Positions 18,453 through 30,139 of a stretch of DNA of 64,000 bases are shown here, piece after piece. The notes below the pieces were generated by a model. That model did not search any database, was not told where the DNA came from, and saw nothing but the letters and a program-made list of their open reading frames with translations. The stretch comes from Dipteris shenzhenensis. Lineage: Eukaryota > Polypodiophyta > Polypodiopsida > Gleicheniales. Each line of letters begins with the position of its first letter. The first letter of the stretch is position 1. A program made the translations under genes and the position numbers. The DNA is taken from assembly GCA_047967505.1 (NCBI GenBank), contig CM106541.1; one strand, given 5' to 3'.

Positions 18453-21335
18453 TAAGGACCACTGCTCTAGCAGAAATAAAGGAGGAGACTGAAGAAAAAG
18501 AGGACCTATGGTAGGTACCAGCCCATTACAAGGCCTACATGATTGAGGATCACAAGATCTTATACCAAAAAGCCAAAAGGTCTCGGAAAGATGGATGCTC
18601 CCAAGGGTACGATGGAGCCCCAGTCAAGGAGGTCAACTGAGGGCAGGATCCCCAACCTGCATTCATTGCCAATGATCTCACCCCCAACAAGGAGAACACT
18701 TTAATAGCTCTCCTATAAGAATACAAAGATTGCATGGCTTGGAAGTACACTGACATGAAAGGGGTCTCTGTCAAATTAGTGCAGCACACAATCCCCATGC
18801 TAGACGATGCCAGTCCGACCGATACATCAATGCCCCTACCCTATGAATCCCAAATATGCACTCATAGTGGGGGAGGAAATCCAGAAATTCATAGATGCAG
18901 GATTCATCTATGAGATTGAGCATATGAACTGGGTATCACCCATCATAATAGTATGGAAAAATTAGAGTATGAGTGGATTTGAAGAAAGTTAGCACTGCCA
19001 CTAGGCGTGACCACTACCCCCTTGCCATTCACTGAACATGTTCTAGAAAGGGTAGCTAGAAAGGAAGCCTATAGCTCTTTAGACGGATTCTTGGGCTACA
19101 ACCAAGTGTCTATCACCCCACAAGATCAACATAAAACCTCCTTCACAACCGAGTGGGGTGTGTATGCGGCTAGGGTGATGATATTCGGATTAACCAATGC
19201 CCCTGCTACCTTCCAATAGAAGATGATCATGATATTCAAGGAATATCTGAGAGGCTTTGTGGAAGTCTTCTTGACGACATCTGCGTGAACTCGATGTGGG
19301 ATGACCACCTAAAGTACCTAAGGCTCATCCTCGAGAAGTGCTGTTTATACTACATATGCTTGAATCCGCTTAAGTGCCAGCAAACATGTTGTCATTCTTG
19401 GCCACATAGTGTCCCGGAATGGAATCTCTACGGACCACAATAAAATCAAACTCATCCTAGAGTTGCGACCCCCCACCAATGCCAAGGGAGTCCCATGATT
19501 TACTGGCCACACAAGCTATTAAAGGAGGTTCATCCTATTCTACGCGAACATAGCACACCCCTTATACAAACTGCTAGTATCCTTTGAGTGGACCGAAGAA
19601 TGCCAAAATTTCTTCAAAACCCTAAAACTAGCTCTAGCCACCTCACCAGTGTTGAGATCCCCCAATATTCCATGTCCATATCGATGCCTCCAACTTTTCC
19701 ATCGGGTGTGTGTTAGTCCAACTCAGGGACCATAATCTAGATTACCTAGTATACTTTGCAAGTCGCTAACTAAACGAGGCCGAGGTTAACTACACCACAA
19801 CCAAGAGGGAAGGTCTGGCAATGCTCTATGCAGTCAAGAAGTTTAGGCACTACTTGTTGGCTAACAAGTTTGTCTTCTTCATCGACCACCAAGCATTGTT
19901 ATACTTGGTCAACAAGCCATGCATGACTAGATGCATCACCAGGTGGATGCTAATACTTGTGGAGTTCGACTTCACAGTTTCTGTATGTAAGGAGAAAAAC
20001 CATGTTCTAGCCCCTATCGAGAATTCCAAATGGTGAAGCCTCAATGGGGGTAGAAGATAATCTCCCAAATGCTTCTCTCTTCCTCCTCGACATCATTCCT
20101 GAATGGGCCAGAGAGATCGGCCACTACCTGGCAAATGACCTACCCCTGGGCTAGGCCCTTAAGAAGGATAGAGCTTGCAAGCTCATTAAGGATGCAACAC
20201 CATATCAACTAATAGCAGGCCAACTATACCGCAAGGGCAAGGATGACATCCTATGAACATGTGTGCGCAAACACTAATATATCGATGTGCTTGAAGAAGC
20301 CCACTCGAGAATCATAGGAGGCCATTTTGCCAACTGATGTTACATCACATAAGGTGCTACAAGCTGGTCTTTGGTGGCCGACTCTCTTCGGAGATGTGGC
20401 CAAATTTATTAAACGATGCGACCCTTGCCAGCATATCCAAATCCCACACAACGCTGACATGATGCCCTTGACTGGAATCTTGATCAATCAACCCTTCGAG
20501 AAATGGGGCATCGATTTTATTTGACCCATAGGCCCAGCAGCTAAGGGAATCGGGGCCAGATACATCATCTTGGCCACATATTACTTCACCAAGTGGGTAG
20601 AAGGGAGGGCCACCATGAAGGTCGATGCGAGATCAACTGCCAAATTCTTATATGAACAAGTCATCATGTGGCTCGGATGTCCCTGAGATCGAGGAACTCA
20701 CTTCAGCAATGAAATGATAGCAATCCTGACTAGTGAGTTTACGATCATACATAGGAAGTCAATGCCATACTACCCTAGGGAAAATGGCTTGGCTAAGAGC
20801 TCCAATAAAACCTGCTATAAGATCATCACCTATACATTGGAAGCTAGTCTTACCAACTGGGAGCATAAGCTCATAGCAACGTTATGGGCCTATAGAACCT
20901 CCTACAAAGTGGCCACACATTGTACCCCCTTCAACCTAGCCTTCGAAATGGAGGCGGTGATGCCAATGGTGTATGTTGTGCCTAGCCTTCATCTTACCAT
21001 TAATGAAAGACTTACAGAGAATGTGTTAGTAGAATGGCTAGTTGATCTTGAAATGCTAGAAGAGACAAGGTTGCGTGCAGCCTAGTCTCTCTAGGTAGAA
21101 AAGGCCCGGCATAAAAAGTGGTTTGGCTACAAACTCAAGAACAAGGTCCTAGTAGAGGGAGATTTGGCACTCCAATACAGTGTTTGTAATACCCAGCGCA
21201 AGCTAAAGTACCAAGGTATGGGTCCCTACTGCATGCTCGAGGTCACTCCCCAAGGATCGTGCCAAATAGCCACCCTTGATGGGATAGAAATGGATGGCTA
21301 CCTTAATAAGAGCAAAAAATAAAAAGATACTACGG
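18453..21335 (+). pseudogene. pol: Ty3/gypsy pol: RT, RNase H, integrase
   Basis: RT starts before 19000 and is clearest at 19007-19219 (SLDGFLGYNQVSI, FTTEWGVYAARVMIFGLTNAPATFQ). The YxDD site has decayed to a frame reading VFLDDICV near 19262-19285. RNase H is visible at about 19660-20030 (LLANKFVFFIDHQALLYLV). Integrase follows with its zinc region (GLWWPTLF, RCDPCQ near 20365-20440), FEKWGIDFI, YFTKWVEGRAT, a DRGTHFSNE block, and YYPRENGLAKSSNK with the catalytic Glu position. The C-terminal domain ends near 21320 (GPYCMLEV, CQIATLDG). Stops and frameshifts occur every few hundred bases. This is an ancient copy of a Ty3-like element, distinct in sequence from the gag-bearing gypsy at 45-52 kb as far as can be compared. 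Confidence 0.88.
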
Positions 21336-21360
21336 CCCACTCACTCTCTCTACCCTTCAA

Positions 21361-21716
21361 GCCATGCATAGAGAAAAAGAACTCAAGGCCGAGGTGGCCA
21401 GGATGAAATGCCAGGCCATCGAGAAAGCCAGAGCCTGTAACGCTAAGCTCCAACAATGTAAGCAAATGACACTATTTAAGGCAATGACTGAACAGGTGGA
21501 ACTAATGAGTGAGCTAATAGTAGAACCAGCTAGGTTGCTTGTCTAATTGTAGGTTCCGTGCATGTGCATCAAAGCACTCATAAATCCAGGACTGAGCCAC
21601 AACATCTCCCGCGAGGTATGGGAAAAGCTACAGGTACCCCTGACCCTTACCATCACTTCAGTAAGAGCTATCAATGGCCAACTCATACAAACCTTGGGTT
21701 TTGTGAATTTAGTCTA
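21361..21716 (+). pseudogene. Gypsy gag-protease linker and protease fragment, out of order
   Basis: A Lys/Glu-rich stretch (HREKELKAEVARMKCQAIEK) is followed, after one stop, by a protease-like segment: CIKALINPGLSHNISREVW, then VPLTLTITSVRAINGQLIQT. The position normally occupied by the DSG or DTG active site reads NPG, so it is inactive. In gypsy elements this block lies before RT; here it lies after integrase. Confidence 0.6.
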
Positions 21717-21776
21717 ACGATTGTTTGCCAGGCAATGGAAATACGATTTTGTGTTCTCCTCACAGAAGTAACCTTG

Positions 21777-22965
21777 GGCATTGATTAGATCACCAAGTGG
21801 GATACGGCTCTTGCAAAGGCAGTATGGATTGGACATGCTGTCCAAATATGGGATGCCAGGCTGTAAGCCTATTTCAGTTCCTTTGGAGCAGAATGTGAAG
21901 CTGAGCGCAGATGCAGGTGAGCTTCTGGAAGACCCTACTATGTGCAGATGCATAGTAGGAAGTTTGATTTATATGACTATTACCAAGCCAGATTTGAGCT
22001 ATGCTGTTGGATTGGTAAGTCAGTTTATGCAGGCTCCAAGGAACCGCATTTGGATGCAGCTAGACGCATACTCAGGTATGTGAAGTCCACATTGCAGTAT
22101 GGACTATTTTATGAGACTGGGGTTCAAATACAGTTGCATGGATACACTGATGCTGATTGGGCTGGTAGTATTTCTGATAGACAATCTACCAGTGGATATG
22201 TGTTCTCTTTTGGGAGTGCTGTAGTCACTTGGAGTAGCAAGAAATAGCCTACAGTTGCCTTGTCGAGCACAAAGGTTGAGTACAGGGGTGCAGCAATGGC
22301 TACATGTGAGGTAGCTGCATAAGCTACTTTATGATATGCATCAGTCTACAGATGGGCCAGCTGTCATTTATTGTGACAATATGAGTAGTATACACTTGGC
22401 AAATAACCCATTCTATCATGCTAGAACAAAGCACATTGAGGTGCATTATCACTATGTGCAGGAGAAGGCTTTACTAGGTCTTATTGATCTAGTTTATGTC
22501 AGCACAGAGGATCAGGTAGATGACATATTGACAAAGGCATTGGGCACAGAGAAGCTGTGCAAGTTCAGAGACCTACTTGGTGTGCACAAATTGGGATTGA
22601 GCTCGAGGGAGAGTGTTGAGATATCGAGATCCACTTGTGATATGCCAGGGTGACCGTTGTGCATTTATGTCACTGACTTGTAAGCTGCAGATGTGGTTGG
22701 TACACCGCCGATGAATAATAGCTGGATGACAGCTATCCTTATGTACTCTAGTTCATGGCTCAGTTAGTATGCCACCTTAGTTAGCTGAGTTTGGTTTGAG
22801 ACCCACATATAGGGTTCTTCTATTTCTTTGTACTAGAGGTCTTTTGGCTTTCACAACTAAGAAGAGGAAAACTATTTTCAGCCTCCACCTTTGTGTGTAT
22901 TCCCCCATTGTGTATGTGAGAATGCCGTAAGTGAGACTCCTTCCTTCTCTCCCACTATCTTCACA
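21777..22965 (+). mobile_element. Copia family B fragment B2, 3' end
   Basis: The plus strand carries the end of RT (IRSPSGIRLLQRQYGLDMLSKYG), RNase H (GYTDADWAGSISDR, STSGYVFSFGSA, NNPFYHARTKHIEVHYHYVQ) and a complete 352-bp 3' LTR. Similarity to B1 starts abruptly near 21780, about 30 residues after the point corresponding to YVDD. Two stops and a CAG-to-TAG-like change after SSKK interrupt the frame. It complements fragment B3 (26416-28708), which ends upstream in RT on the other strand. Confidence 0.9.
22614..22965 (+). repeat. Copia B2 3' LTR
   Basis: Starts TGTTGAGATATCGAG after the purine run gctcgagggagag and ends CTTCACA. It aligns over its whole 352 bp to the B1 LTRs. Confidence 0.93.
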
Positions 22966-24360
22966 AGGTCATCTTTGAGCTTCATAAGGTCCAGCTCGAG
23001 CTGTTCAGCTTTTGCACAGTACTCTTCTACTCTATGTCTATGGCTGCTTGACCCATGGCTTAGGCGGCAACCATTATGATGTGAATTTCGTGTAGAGAGC
23101 TGTGCCTAAAGGAGACTTGTTGAGTGTTGTAAGGCATGTTCCTGCCTCCTTTGTAAAATTGTGCATGCGACCTGTGGAAGCTGTGCCATGGCTTTGAATA
23201 AGTGTTGTTCCATCGGGTCCACAATCGATAGTTGCTCAGCCGACGACATGTGGTTGTAGCCACCTAGTGCCCTATATTGGGGCACACTGCAAACTATAGA
23301 GCCTCTATTAGGCTTGCCCATGGAGAGGAGGAGGTGCCGGTGGTGAAGGATGTGGCCTAGGCTATTGTGGAGATCAAGCCATAGGGCATAGCAGGAGTAG
23401 CCAGCGTGGCTTGGGCTCCTGGATGGAGGCCAATGGTGATTGCTTTGTCACCTAGGAGGTCTTTGATAAGTATGGGCTCCTACTAAACCTGTTCGCCCCT
23501 ATTTTGAGGTTTTGCCTGTTGGAGTCGCAGTTGTCGGCTCATAAATTCTTGTGTCTGGTGGTGCTCATATTGTGCGAGCAACTGGCTTGGGTCTAGTTGC
23601 ATATGGTCGGCCGGAGTGGCACTTGGCATTGTCCTTGCTCGCTTGGGCATGACCTCTGTCTCTTCTGGCTCTATCTACACTGGCCCTGTGGTGGATTTTT
23701 GGGCCAACCCAACTAGTGGATGTTGCTACAGAGCAAGTAGTAGAGAATCAGCACGTTGAGCATTGGGTTGCCGATTACTTCCCCATGAATCTTGAGGTTG
23801 TCCCTCATCTGGCTGTAGAAATAGTCCGCCCAATTTGAAGCCTAGGGCTCCACTAAGTGTAGTAAGATATTGGGCATGACAGACTGATGGTGGTCTGTGT
23901 GCTTTACTTGTGTTAGCCATTGCAAGGCTCTTGCCGATCTTTCCACCTCGAGCTTGTGAATGGTGGCAGCGAAGTGGATTCGGCCTTTGCTCTTATGCCG
24001 GTCATAGTGGCAGACCTTGCTGAGGGCTTCTAGCTTCTTCTTTATGGAGTACTCTTTGTGCCGATGACTGGCAGGCAGCACGTACCACGTCCTGATTGAT
24101 TTGGTAGTGGTGGGGAGTGTCTATTGCATCCCACAGGACACTGACGTTGGTGTTGTTGTTGTACGCCTGAAGGAACTCTACCAAAAGTTTCATGTCCAGG
24201 TGGCATGGGAGGTGATCTGCCACTCTGCTCAAGCTAGCAACTCTGAGTGCATCTTGCACCTCTGGCTCATTAAGTGCTACATAGGCTGCCACTGTATGGT
24301 AATGGAGGGTGTAGTCATGACCCTCATAGGTATTAGATATGCTCAATGCCCCACCCTCCT
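22966..24360 (-). pseudogene. Unclassified retroelement gag-like region
   Basis: A series of minus-strand frames separated by stops. The upstream part (24346-24002) reads YTLHYHTVAAYVALNEPEVQDALRV and similar helical sequence. The middle (about 24080-23730) is basic, with HFAATIHKLEVERSARAL. The downstream part is Gln-rich with PSATPADHMQLDPSQLLAQY near 23560-23640, which resembles the Gln-rich linkers of plant gypsy gag proteins. No zinc knuckle or pol motif is seen. I do not recognise the family; it is probably the internal part of a retroelement that has been inverted together with B2. Confidence 0.4.
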
Positions 24361-25150
24361 GGTAACCACCAATGGTCCAAGATGCTCAAGTTGTAAGGCC
24401 CCCATATGAGGAGAAGCCATGTGTGAGCCCGGGACACTGGATGGTGGATCCTGACTTGCATGTCAGATGAGGTCTATCAATGGATCCTGACTTGCATGTC
24501 AGATGAGGTCTATCAAAATGAGACCGTTGATGGTAGAAAGGTGATTGTATGGGAGTCCCTTATTCTTGCTGGGACCTAGGGGGTCCGCAGGCCCCCCTGA
24601 TGGGGGTTTGGGAGCAAGAGCCCCCGAGGCGATGGTATAGGGAATATTCCTTGAATATTCCATGGATGACTAGTCGGTTCCACCGACTAGGTTGACTGGT
24701 CAGTTCCACTGGCTACGTTGATCCGACGATCGCCCTCATAGCTATAAAGAGGCAACCTCCCCAGTCCTTTGTACCAGATCAGATCTTCCAATAGATATCT
24801 TCCAACTAGTAGCTCTTCACCTAGTATATGTCTAGATCGCCATCTAAGCTCCATAGTGGGAGCACACAGGTGGATGGAGCCATCATCTATACTACATCAG
24901 TATTGAAGGAAAATTTTGTTCATCTCCAGTTTGATGTGTACTCTTCATTCTTTGTTCAGTTTCAGTTCCACTGCACCGTGTAATTTAATAGTAGGCAAAG
25001 CGCAAGTGCACAATGCACGCATCCGATTCCTAGAGCCAAGCTTCTCCTAGTGGTGAGTGCAATTGGGAATGCATGACCTTGTATTCCCCTTCTATGGGAT
25101 TCGGGGTGCACTTTCTTGATCTTGAGGGGGATGTACCGACTACTATTGTA
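24361..25150. repeat. LTR-like non-coding block with TATA box
   Basis: No coding potential. A plus-strand promoter-like cagctataaagaggcaac lies near 24737-24756, preceded by gaatattcc repeats and several agtcggttccac inverted motifs. The composition resembles a gypsy LTR, but no second copy is in the window and no clear TG/CA ends were found. Confidence 0.4.
24445..24516. repeat. Perfect 36-bp tandem duplication
   Basis: Two identical units starting tggatcctgacttgcatg at 24445 and 24481. Lack of divergence indicates a recent slippage or a collapsed polymorphism. Confidence 0.95.
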
Positions 25151-25544
25151 CCCTCCTAGGTGGCCTATCTGTTGGACACCTCTTCCTCCCCTTGCAAATC
25201 TCCTATGGGGAATTCGAAAGGCATACAGATTGTGGCCGAAGACATGCTTTGAGAATCTGAGGGGCTAGTGGCATGTGGAATAGGGCGAGGGTGGAGTCCC
25301 AACTCAGTTTTGAATTCAAAGAATTCATGTTCAAGATCCATAGGGAAGAGTGATGGCAATTGAGTGATGAGGGAGTCGGTGGATGAGGAAGAGTGAGAGG
25401 ACATAAACAAGCTATTCTAGATGGCAGTGGAAGAGGGCAAGAGGTTGTGAAAATTATGAGGAAATTTTGCAAGAGTTTGGGGGAAACTACTATGGCAACA
25501 ACCTAGCGGGATAAGGCCTACTTATATAGATTTTGCATCCCCAT
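25151..25544 (-). other. Unrecognised ORF region
   Basis: A minus-strand frame of about 81 residues (from 25410) rich in Ser and Pro, reading FPMDLEHEFFEFKTELGLH. A second overlapping frame is Pro/Leu-rich. A TATA-like tacttatatagat is at about 25518. No known domain; possibly a retroelement leader peptide. Confidence 0.3.
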
Positions 25545-25850
25545 GGCCAGCAGGGTAAGTCGATGGTGACGGTCAACGGGGTGAGTCAATGGTGACGGTC
25601 GGTGTGATTTGATGATGGCGACGGTCGGTGGGGTGAGTCGATGGTGATGGTCAGTGTGATCTAACAATGGCGACATTCAGTAGGGTACCGTTTTGATGAT
25701 GGTCGGTGTGATATGAAAAGGGCCACGCCCGGCGTAATCCTTGATGGCACTGCCTTGTGGGATATGGGATGGCGATGATCGGCATGATCCGACAATGGCA
25801 ATGGTCGGTGTGATACTTTTATAGCAACAACCAGTGGGATACTGACTATG
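25545..25850. repeat. Degenerate ggtgacggtcggtg minisatellite
   Basis: Repeated gatggtgacggtcggtgtgat and gatggcgacggtcggtgggg variants spaced about 35-45 bp apart, decaying towards the right. Confidence 0.75.
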
Positions 25851-26413
25851 TAGAGAAGTAAAAGAGGGGAAGTGTGAAGGAGTGGGAAGGTGAGTGGGAG
25901 AGGGGATGAGTGGAGTGCGTTTGTGCGGTGTGGGACTAATTGTGAGGCTAGTGTGCAAGATGGTGAAAAAATGCAAAAATGGATGTACTGACCCTAAGCA
26001 CCTAGTGTTGACATTGGATGTGTGTGTGTGTGCGTGTTCAGTAGTGACTTGTGGGCTACAAGTGCATCGGGTGAGATGCCTATCGTATTGACTCACCTAG
26101 ACCTAGACTTGATGATTATGAGGAATGCGGTGTGGATGGACGTCATGCTATCCGATAGCATATTAAAAGCCACATAGAGTAAGTGTCCAGCTGGTGTTTT
26201 ACCTTGGACACGAGAGGCACTTTGGCATTGGGCCTAGTCATTGTAGCATGGTCCATTTTCTTGGGGGAAGTGGCTTCTTGTGTGACCGCCCTTGGCGCAG
26301 ATCCTTGCTTTCATGAGTAGGCCGGTACCATCGGAGATGGTACGATCGCAATTACTTTCAAGGGTTTGCCCAATTCATGGTGTAGCACCAGGTCCTTCCC
26401 AAGATAATATGTT
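25851..26413. other. Unassigned sequence
   Basis: No sustained frame. A short tgtgtgtgtgtgcgtg run lies at about 26018-26034. Nothing else recognised up to the copia breakpoint near 26416. Confidence 0.5.
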
Positions 26414-26415
26414 CA

Positions 26416-28708
26416 TCATGCTCTAGGTGCTTGCTTCAAGCCATATAAGGCTTTCTTCAACCTGCAAATAGGATGAACAGCATGAACATAACCTGGTGGC
26501 TGCTCCATAAAGACCTCCTCTTGCAAATCACCATGCAAGAAGGCATTCTTTACATCCATCTGATGTAAAGACCATCCCTTTGATGCAGCCATAGCGATGA
26601 CTACTTTTATGGTTGCCATCCTTGCAACCGGACTGAATGTTTCTTCATAATCAATGCCATATGTCTGTGCATACCCCTTGACAACTAATCTTGCCTTGTA
26701 TCTATTCACAGAACCATCTGCATTGTGCTTCACCTTATAAACCCACTTACATCTAATTGCATTCTTGTCTTTAGGCAAAGGCACCAATTCCCATGTAGCA
26801 TTTGCTTCCAAGGCATCCATTTCTTCATCCATGGCTTTCTCCCATTTTTCTTTTCCCATGGCTTGCTCAAAAGAAGTGGGTTTTGGTTCCTGTATCACTT
26901 TGACCATATAGGCATAGTGAATGGCTGTAAATCCATCATATTTCCACCTATCCACAGGATACCTAGCTCTGGTAGACCTGCACAAAATAGGCTCACTTCC
27001 AAGTGCTCTCAAGACATCCCTGGTCTTCCTTACTCTAGGTGTAACAATAGAAGGAATACCCAACACATCATCAAGGCTCTGTTCTGAGCCACTGGATTCA
27101 CCATCCACATAAGAGTGACCTGCATTCACATCAAACATGGGCTGATCTACCTTCTCTTTTCCTTTTTGTGATACTTGCATACCACTATCTGCATTGCTTT
27201 GAGGAGATTCTCCTGATCTCAATCAGCCTATCCATGGCGAAGTATGTGAACCACTGCTAGAGGACACTGCAGGTCCACTAATATTTTGTGATTGCTACTG
27301 TGAATTATGTGCAGCATTACCATTTTGTGCATCTACATCATCAATCACATTTACTGGTTTATACCAGTTGCTCATCTCATCAAAAACAGCATATCTGCTC
27401 ACTGTAAACTTATGAGTAGAAGGGTTATAGCATCTATACCCTTTCTGCTGCAGAGAATAACCAATAAGGATGCACTTCTCAGCTTTTGGATCCAACTTGG
27501 ACCTCAACACATCTGGCACATGAACATAGGCAATGCAACCAAAATTTTTCAAATGACAAATATCTGGTTTCCTACCAGTATACATCTCCTCTGGTGTCAT
27601 GCCATGTATTGCTGCAGTGGGAGTCCTGTTTATTATGTAAATTGCTGTAGCAACTACTTCAGCCCAATAATAATCTGGTAGGTCTTTTTCATTTAGCATG
27701 GCCCAAGATACCTCTCCAATATGCCTGTTTTTCCTTTCTGCAACTCCTTTTTGTTGTGGGGTATGACTGCATGAATATTACTGCTTTATGCCATGCTCCT
27801 GTAGGAACCTTGCAAACTCATTTGAGAGGTATGCTCCCCCTCCATCTGACCTTAGGCATTTTATTTGCAGGCCTGTTTCTTTTTCAACCATAGCTTTAGA
27901 AGATTTTGAAATGCCCAAACACTTCACTTTTCTTTTTCATAAAATACACCCAAACTTTTTTGCTGTAGTCATCAATAAAAGTGACAAAATAATGACAGCC
28001 TCCAATAGATGCAGCTTTAGTAGTCCACACATCAGAGTGGATTAATTCCAATGGCTTCTTACTCTCTTGAACATGTCTAGGAAATGGTTTCCTTGCCTGT
28101 TTTCCAAATTGACAGGCTTCACATACCTTATGCATTTCTGCAACCTTGAATTTAGGCAATCTTGCAACAATATTTTGGGCCTGCATTGATTTAAGTCGTT
28201 GTACATTAACATGACCGATGCATTTATGCCAGATATCAATATGTGCAACTACACCGGTCCCATGTGCAAACATTGCTGCACTCAATTCACGCATGTCCGC
28301 ATCCAACATAAACATCATGCCCTTCTTCTTTCCTTTTGCTATCAAGCGACCATTATTTTTCATATCCTCAACAAAGCATCCATGAGGATTAAATCTGACC
28401 TGCAAGCCCTCCTCAATCATTTGACCAATAGAAACCAGGTTCTTGGTGATATTCGGGACATGAAATACATGAGATAGGTATTTCTTGCATAGACAAAGGA
28501 ATTTTACCAATCTGCACAATAGGATGTGCAGTATCATCACCAGTCTCCACAAATCCTGGTCTTTCCATTTTCCTTGCATCCTACATCCATTCTGCATGAC
28601 CTGTCATGTGGTTTGACACGCCTGAGTCAACATACCACACATTATTGTTTTCTTCTGCACTTGTCATAGAATTGGTCATGTGCTGCACCATAAATAGATA
28701 CTCATTGG
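26416..28708 (-). mobile_element. Copia family B fragment B3, protease to RT
   Basis: Reading from 28708 downwards it begins in the protease (NNVWYVDSGVSNHMTGHAEW), then the pre-integrase zinc region, integrase (LIHSDVWTTKA, FVTFIDDYSKKVW, with the SDGG catalytic Asp codon intact near 27845), the linker, and the first part of RT ([44 protein letters not shown]). Both ends are abrupt: the gag side at about 28709 and the RT side at about 26416. It lacks LTRs. A few stops and frameshifts break the frame, but it keeps RT parts lost from B1. Its missing 3' half is like B2. Confidence 0.9.
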
Positions 28709-30139
28709 TCTCCGCACAGCTCGCCACATACACACTCACACCACGCACCATCCCCCAAACACTCCAAATGCACTTCGGCACACTCTGCACACAAAACCCC
28801 ATCTTCCACCTTGACCTCACAACTCCACTTCCTCCTTATGCCCTCTAAACCATCCTTTGCCACCGTAACCTTGACCACTGCCGCCCCATCCTAGCCATGC
28901 CATATTTTTTGTTAGATCTTCAACCCACTTCTCTCTCTCTCTCTCCTTCACCGCTTCGACCTCCAGACTCTAGCTGCCCATCCTATCCTTCTCAATTTCC
29001 AGGTCTGGTGTCACATCATCATGGAGTCCCTTAATTATCCAATGGACGATGAAGTGATGCAAATCGCAAAGCCCAAGGAACTCACGCTGTGGGTCTACGC
29101 CCCCAAAAGTCTAAAAGTAGACATTAATTGGATGTAGACCTACGGTCAAGCCTCTGCAATCCAATCTCAAGGGCACCTTGTGGCATTCTAGTCCACCACC
29201 TACAACCCTCTTAACATAATAATCCTCTTCAACAGGGTGCTACAAGCTCTCCAAGACTCACTTGAGTCCTTGGTAAGTAATTTTGAAACAATTCATGTAG
29301 CATACCCTGAGGAAGAAGCCAAGAAGCCATCGCCCTCTTTAATTCTACCACCCCACCAATTCATGTAGCATTCACCAAGGAAGAAGGCCAAGGAGCCATC
29401 TTTAATTCTACCACCCCACTTGCCAAAATTCCATCACCACCTCCTCTAGATCCCCCCAACCCACCCAACAAGCTACACAACCTCCCCTCCCTCTGACAAT
29501 ACTGCCCGAGTATTCTTCTAATGCCTGTAGCACCACCGCCACACAGCACGGGACCTCCCCATCCATCTCCTCTATAGCTCCGATTGTCCTTCTTGATGCA
29601 GCCTTCAACACGCTGCTCAAAGCAACCAATTTTTTCCACGCAATTAAAGCAACACAACAATAGGCACTATAGAGCCGAAACCCATGCCCATTGCAAATGA
29701 CGAGGCTCTGCTAGCTCCTCTTGGCTCCCCCCTTGAAGATGTCCAATGGCGCCCCGACTTACAGTCATTTCAAGAGCTATCAGACAGTGCGCTAATGCAT
29801 CATTGGAAGCACCAACTCAAGGGCTCCCACCTCCATCTATACAAAATCCTAAAGGTGCGCCCCTTCACACAATTCATCACCCAATCCTTTGATGACTAGT
29901 GATGCGTGCATCCAAAGCACATAAGAGGAGGATACAACCTTGCCCCCAATGCTCCAGTCCCAATGACCGATGCAGATGCTAGTCTACAACCACGATGGCA
30001 CCTTCCCTTCTAGAAGCTGGAGACATTTTGGCGATATTACCGCAGTGCCCACATCGATCACCAAATCCACCCCCTATATATGCCAATGGAATAATGATGG
30101 ACTTGGGTAGAATTCAGTCAGCAACAATAGGAAGGGGGG
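28709..30139. other. Unrecognised degenerate region
   Basis: A plus-strand frame from an ATG near 29020 reads MESLNYPMDDEVMQIAKPKE and continues with a few stops to about 29355. A second frame at 29684-29899 starts MPIANDEALLAPLGSPLEDV. Both look like old coding sequence but match no family I can name. A CT microsatellite is near 28931-28946. The block ends in a purine run, aggaagggggg, at about 30129, just before a candidate LTR, so it may be the 3' internal part of an unknown retroelement. Confidence 0.35.
29291..29419. repeat. 68-bp tandem duplication
   Basis: Two units beginning attcatgtagca at 29291 and 29359 and ending ttaattctaccacccca. They differ by substitutions and a few missing bases. 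Confidence 0.85.

Noticed and set aside
25894-26091. Short Cys/Val-rich frame that could be a small secreted peptide
   Set aside because: Generated partly by a TG microsatellite, with no signal peptide or family resemblance.
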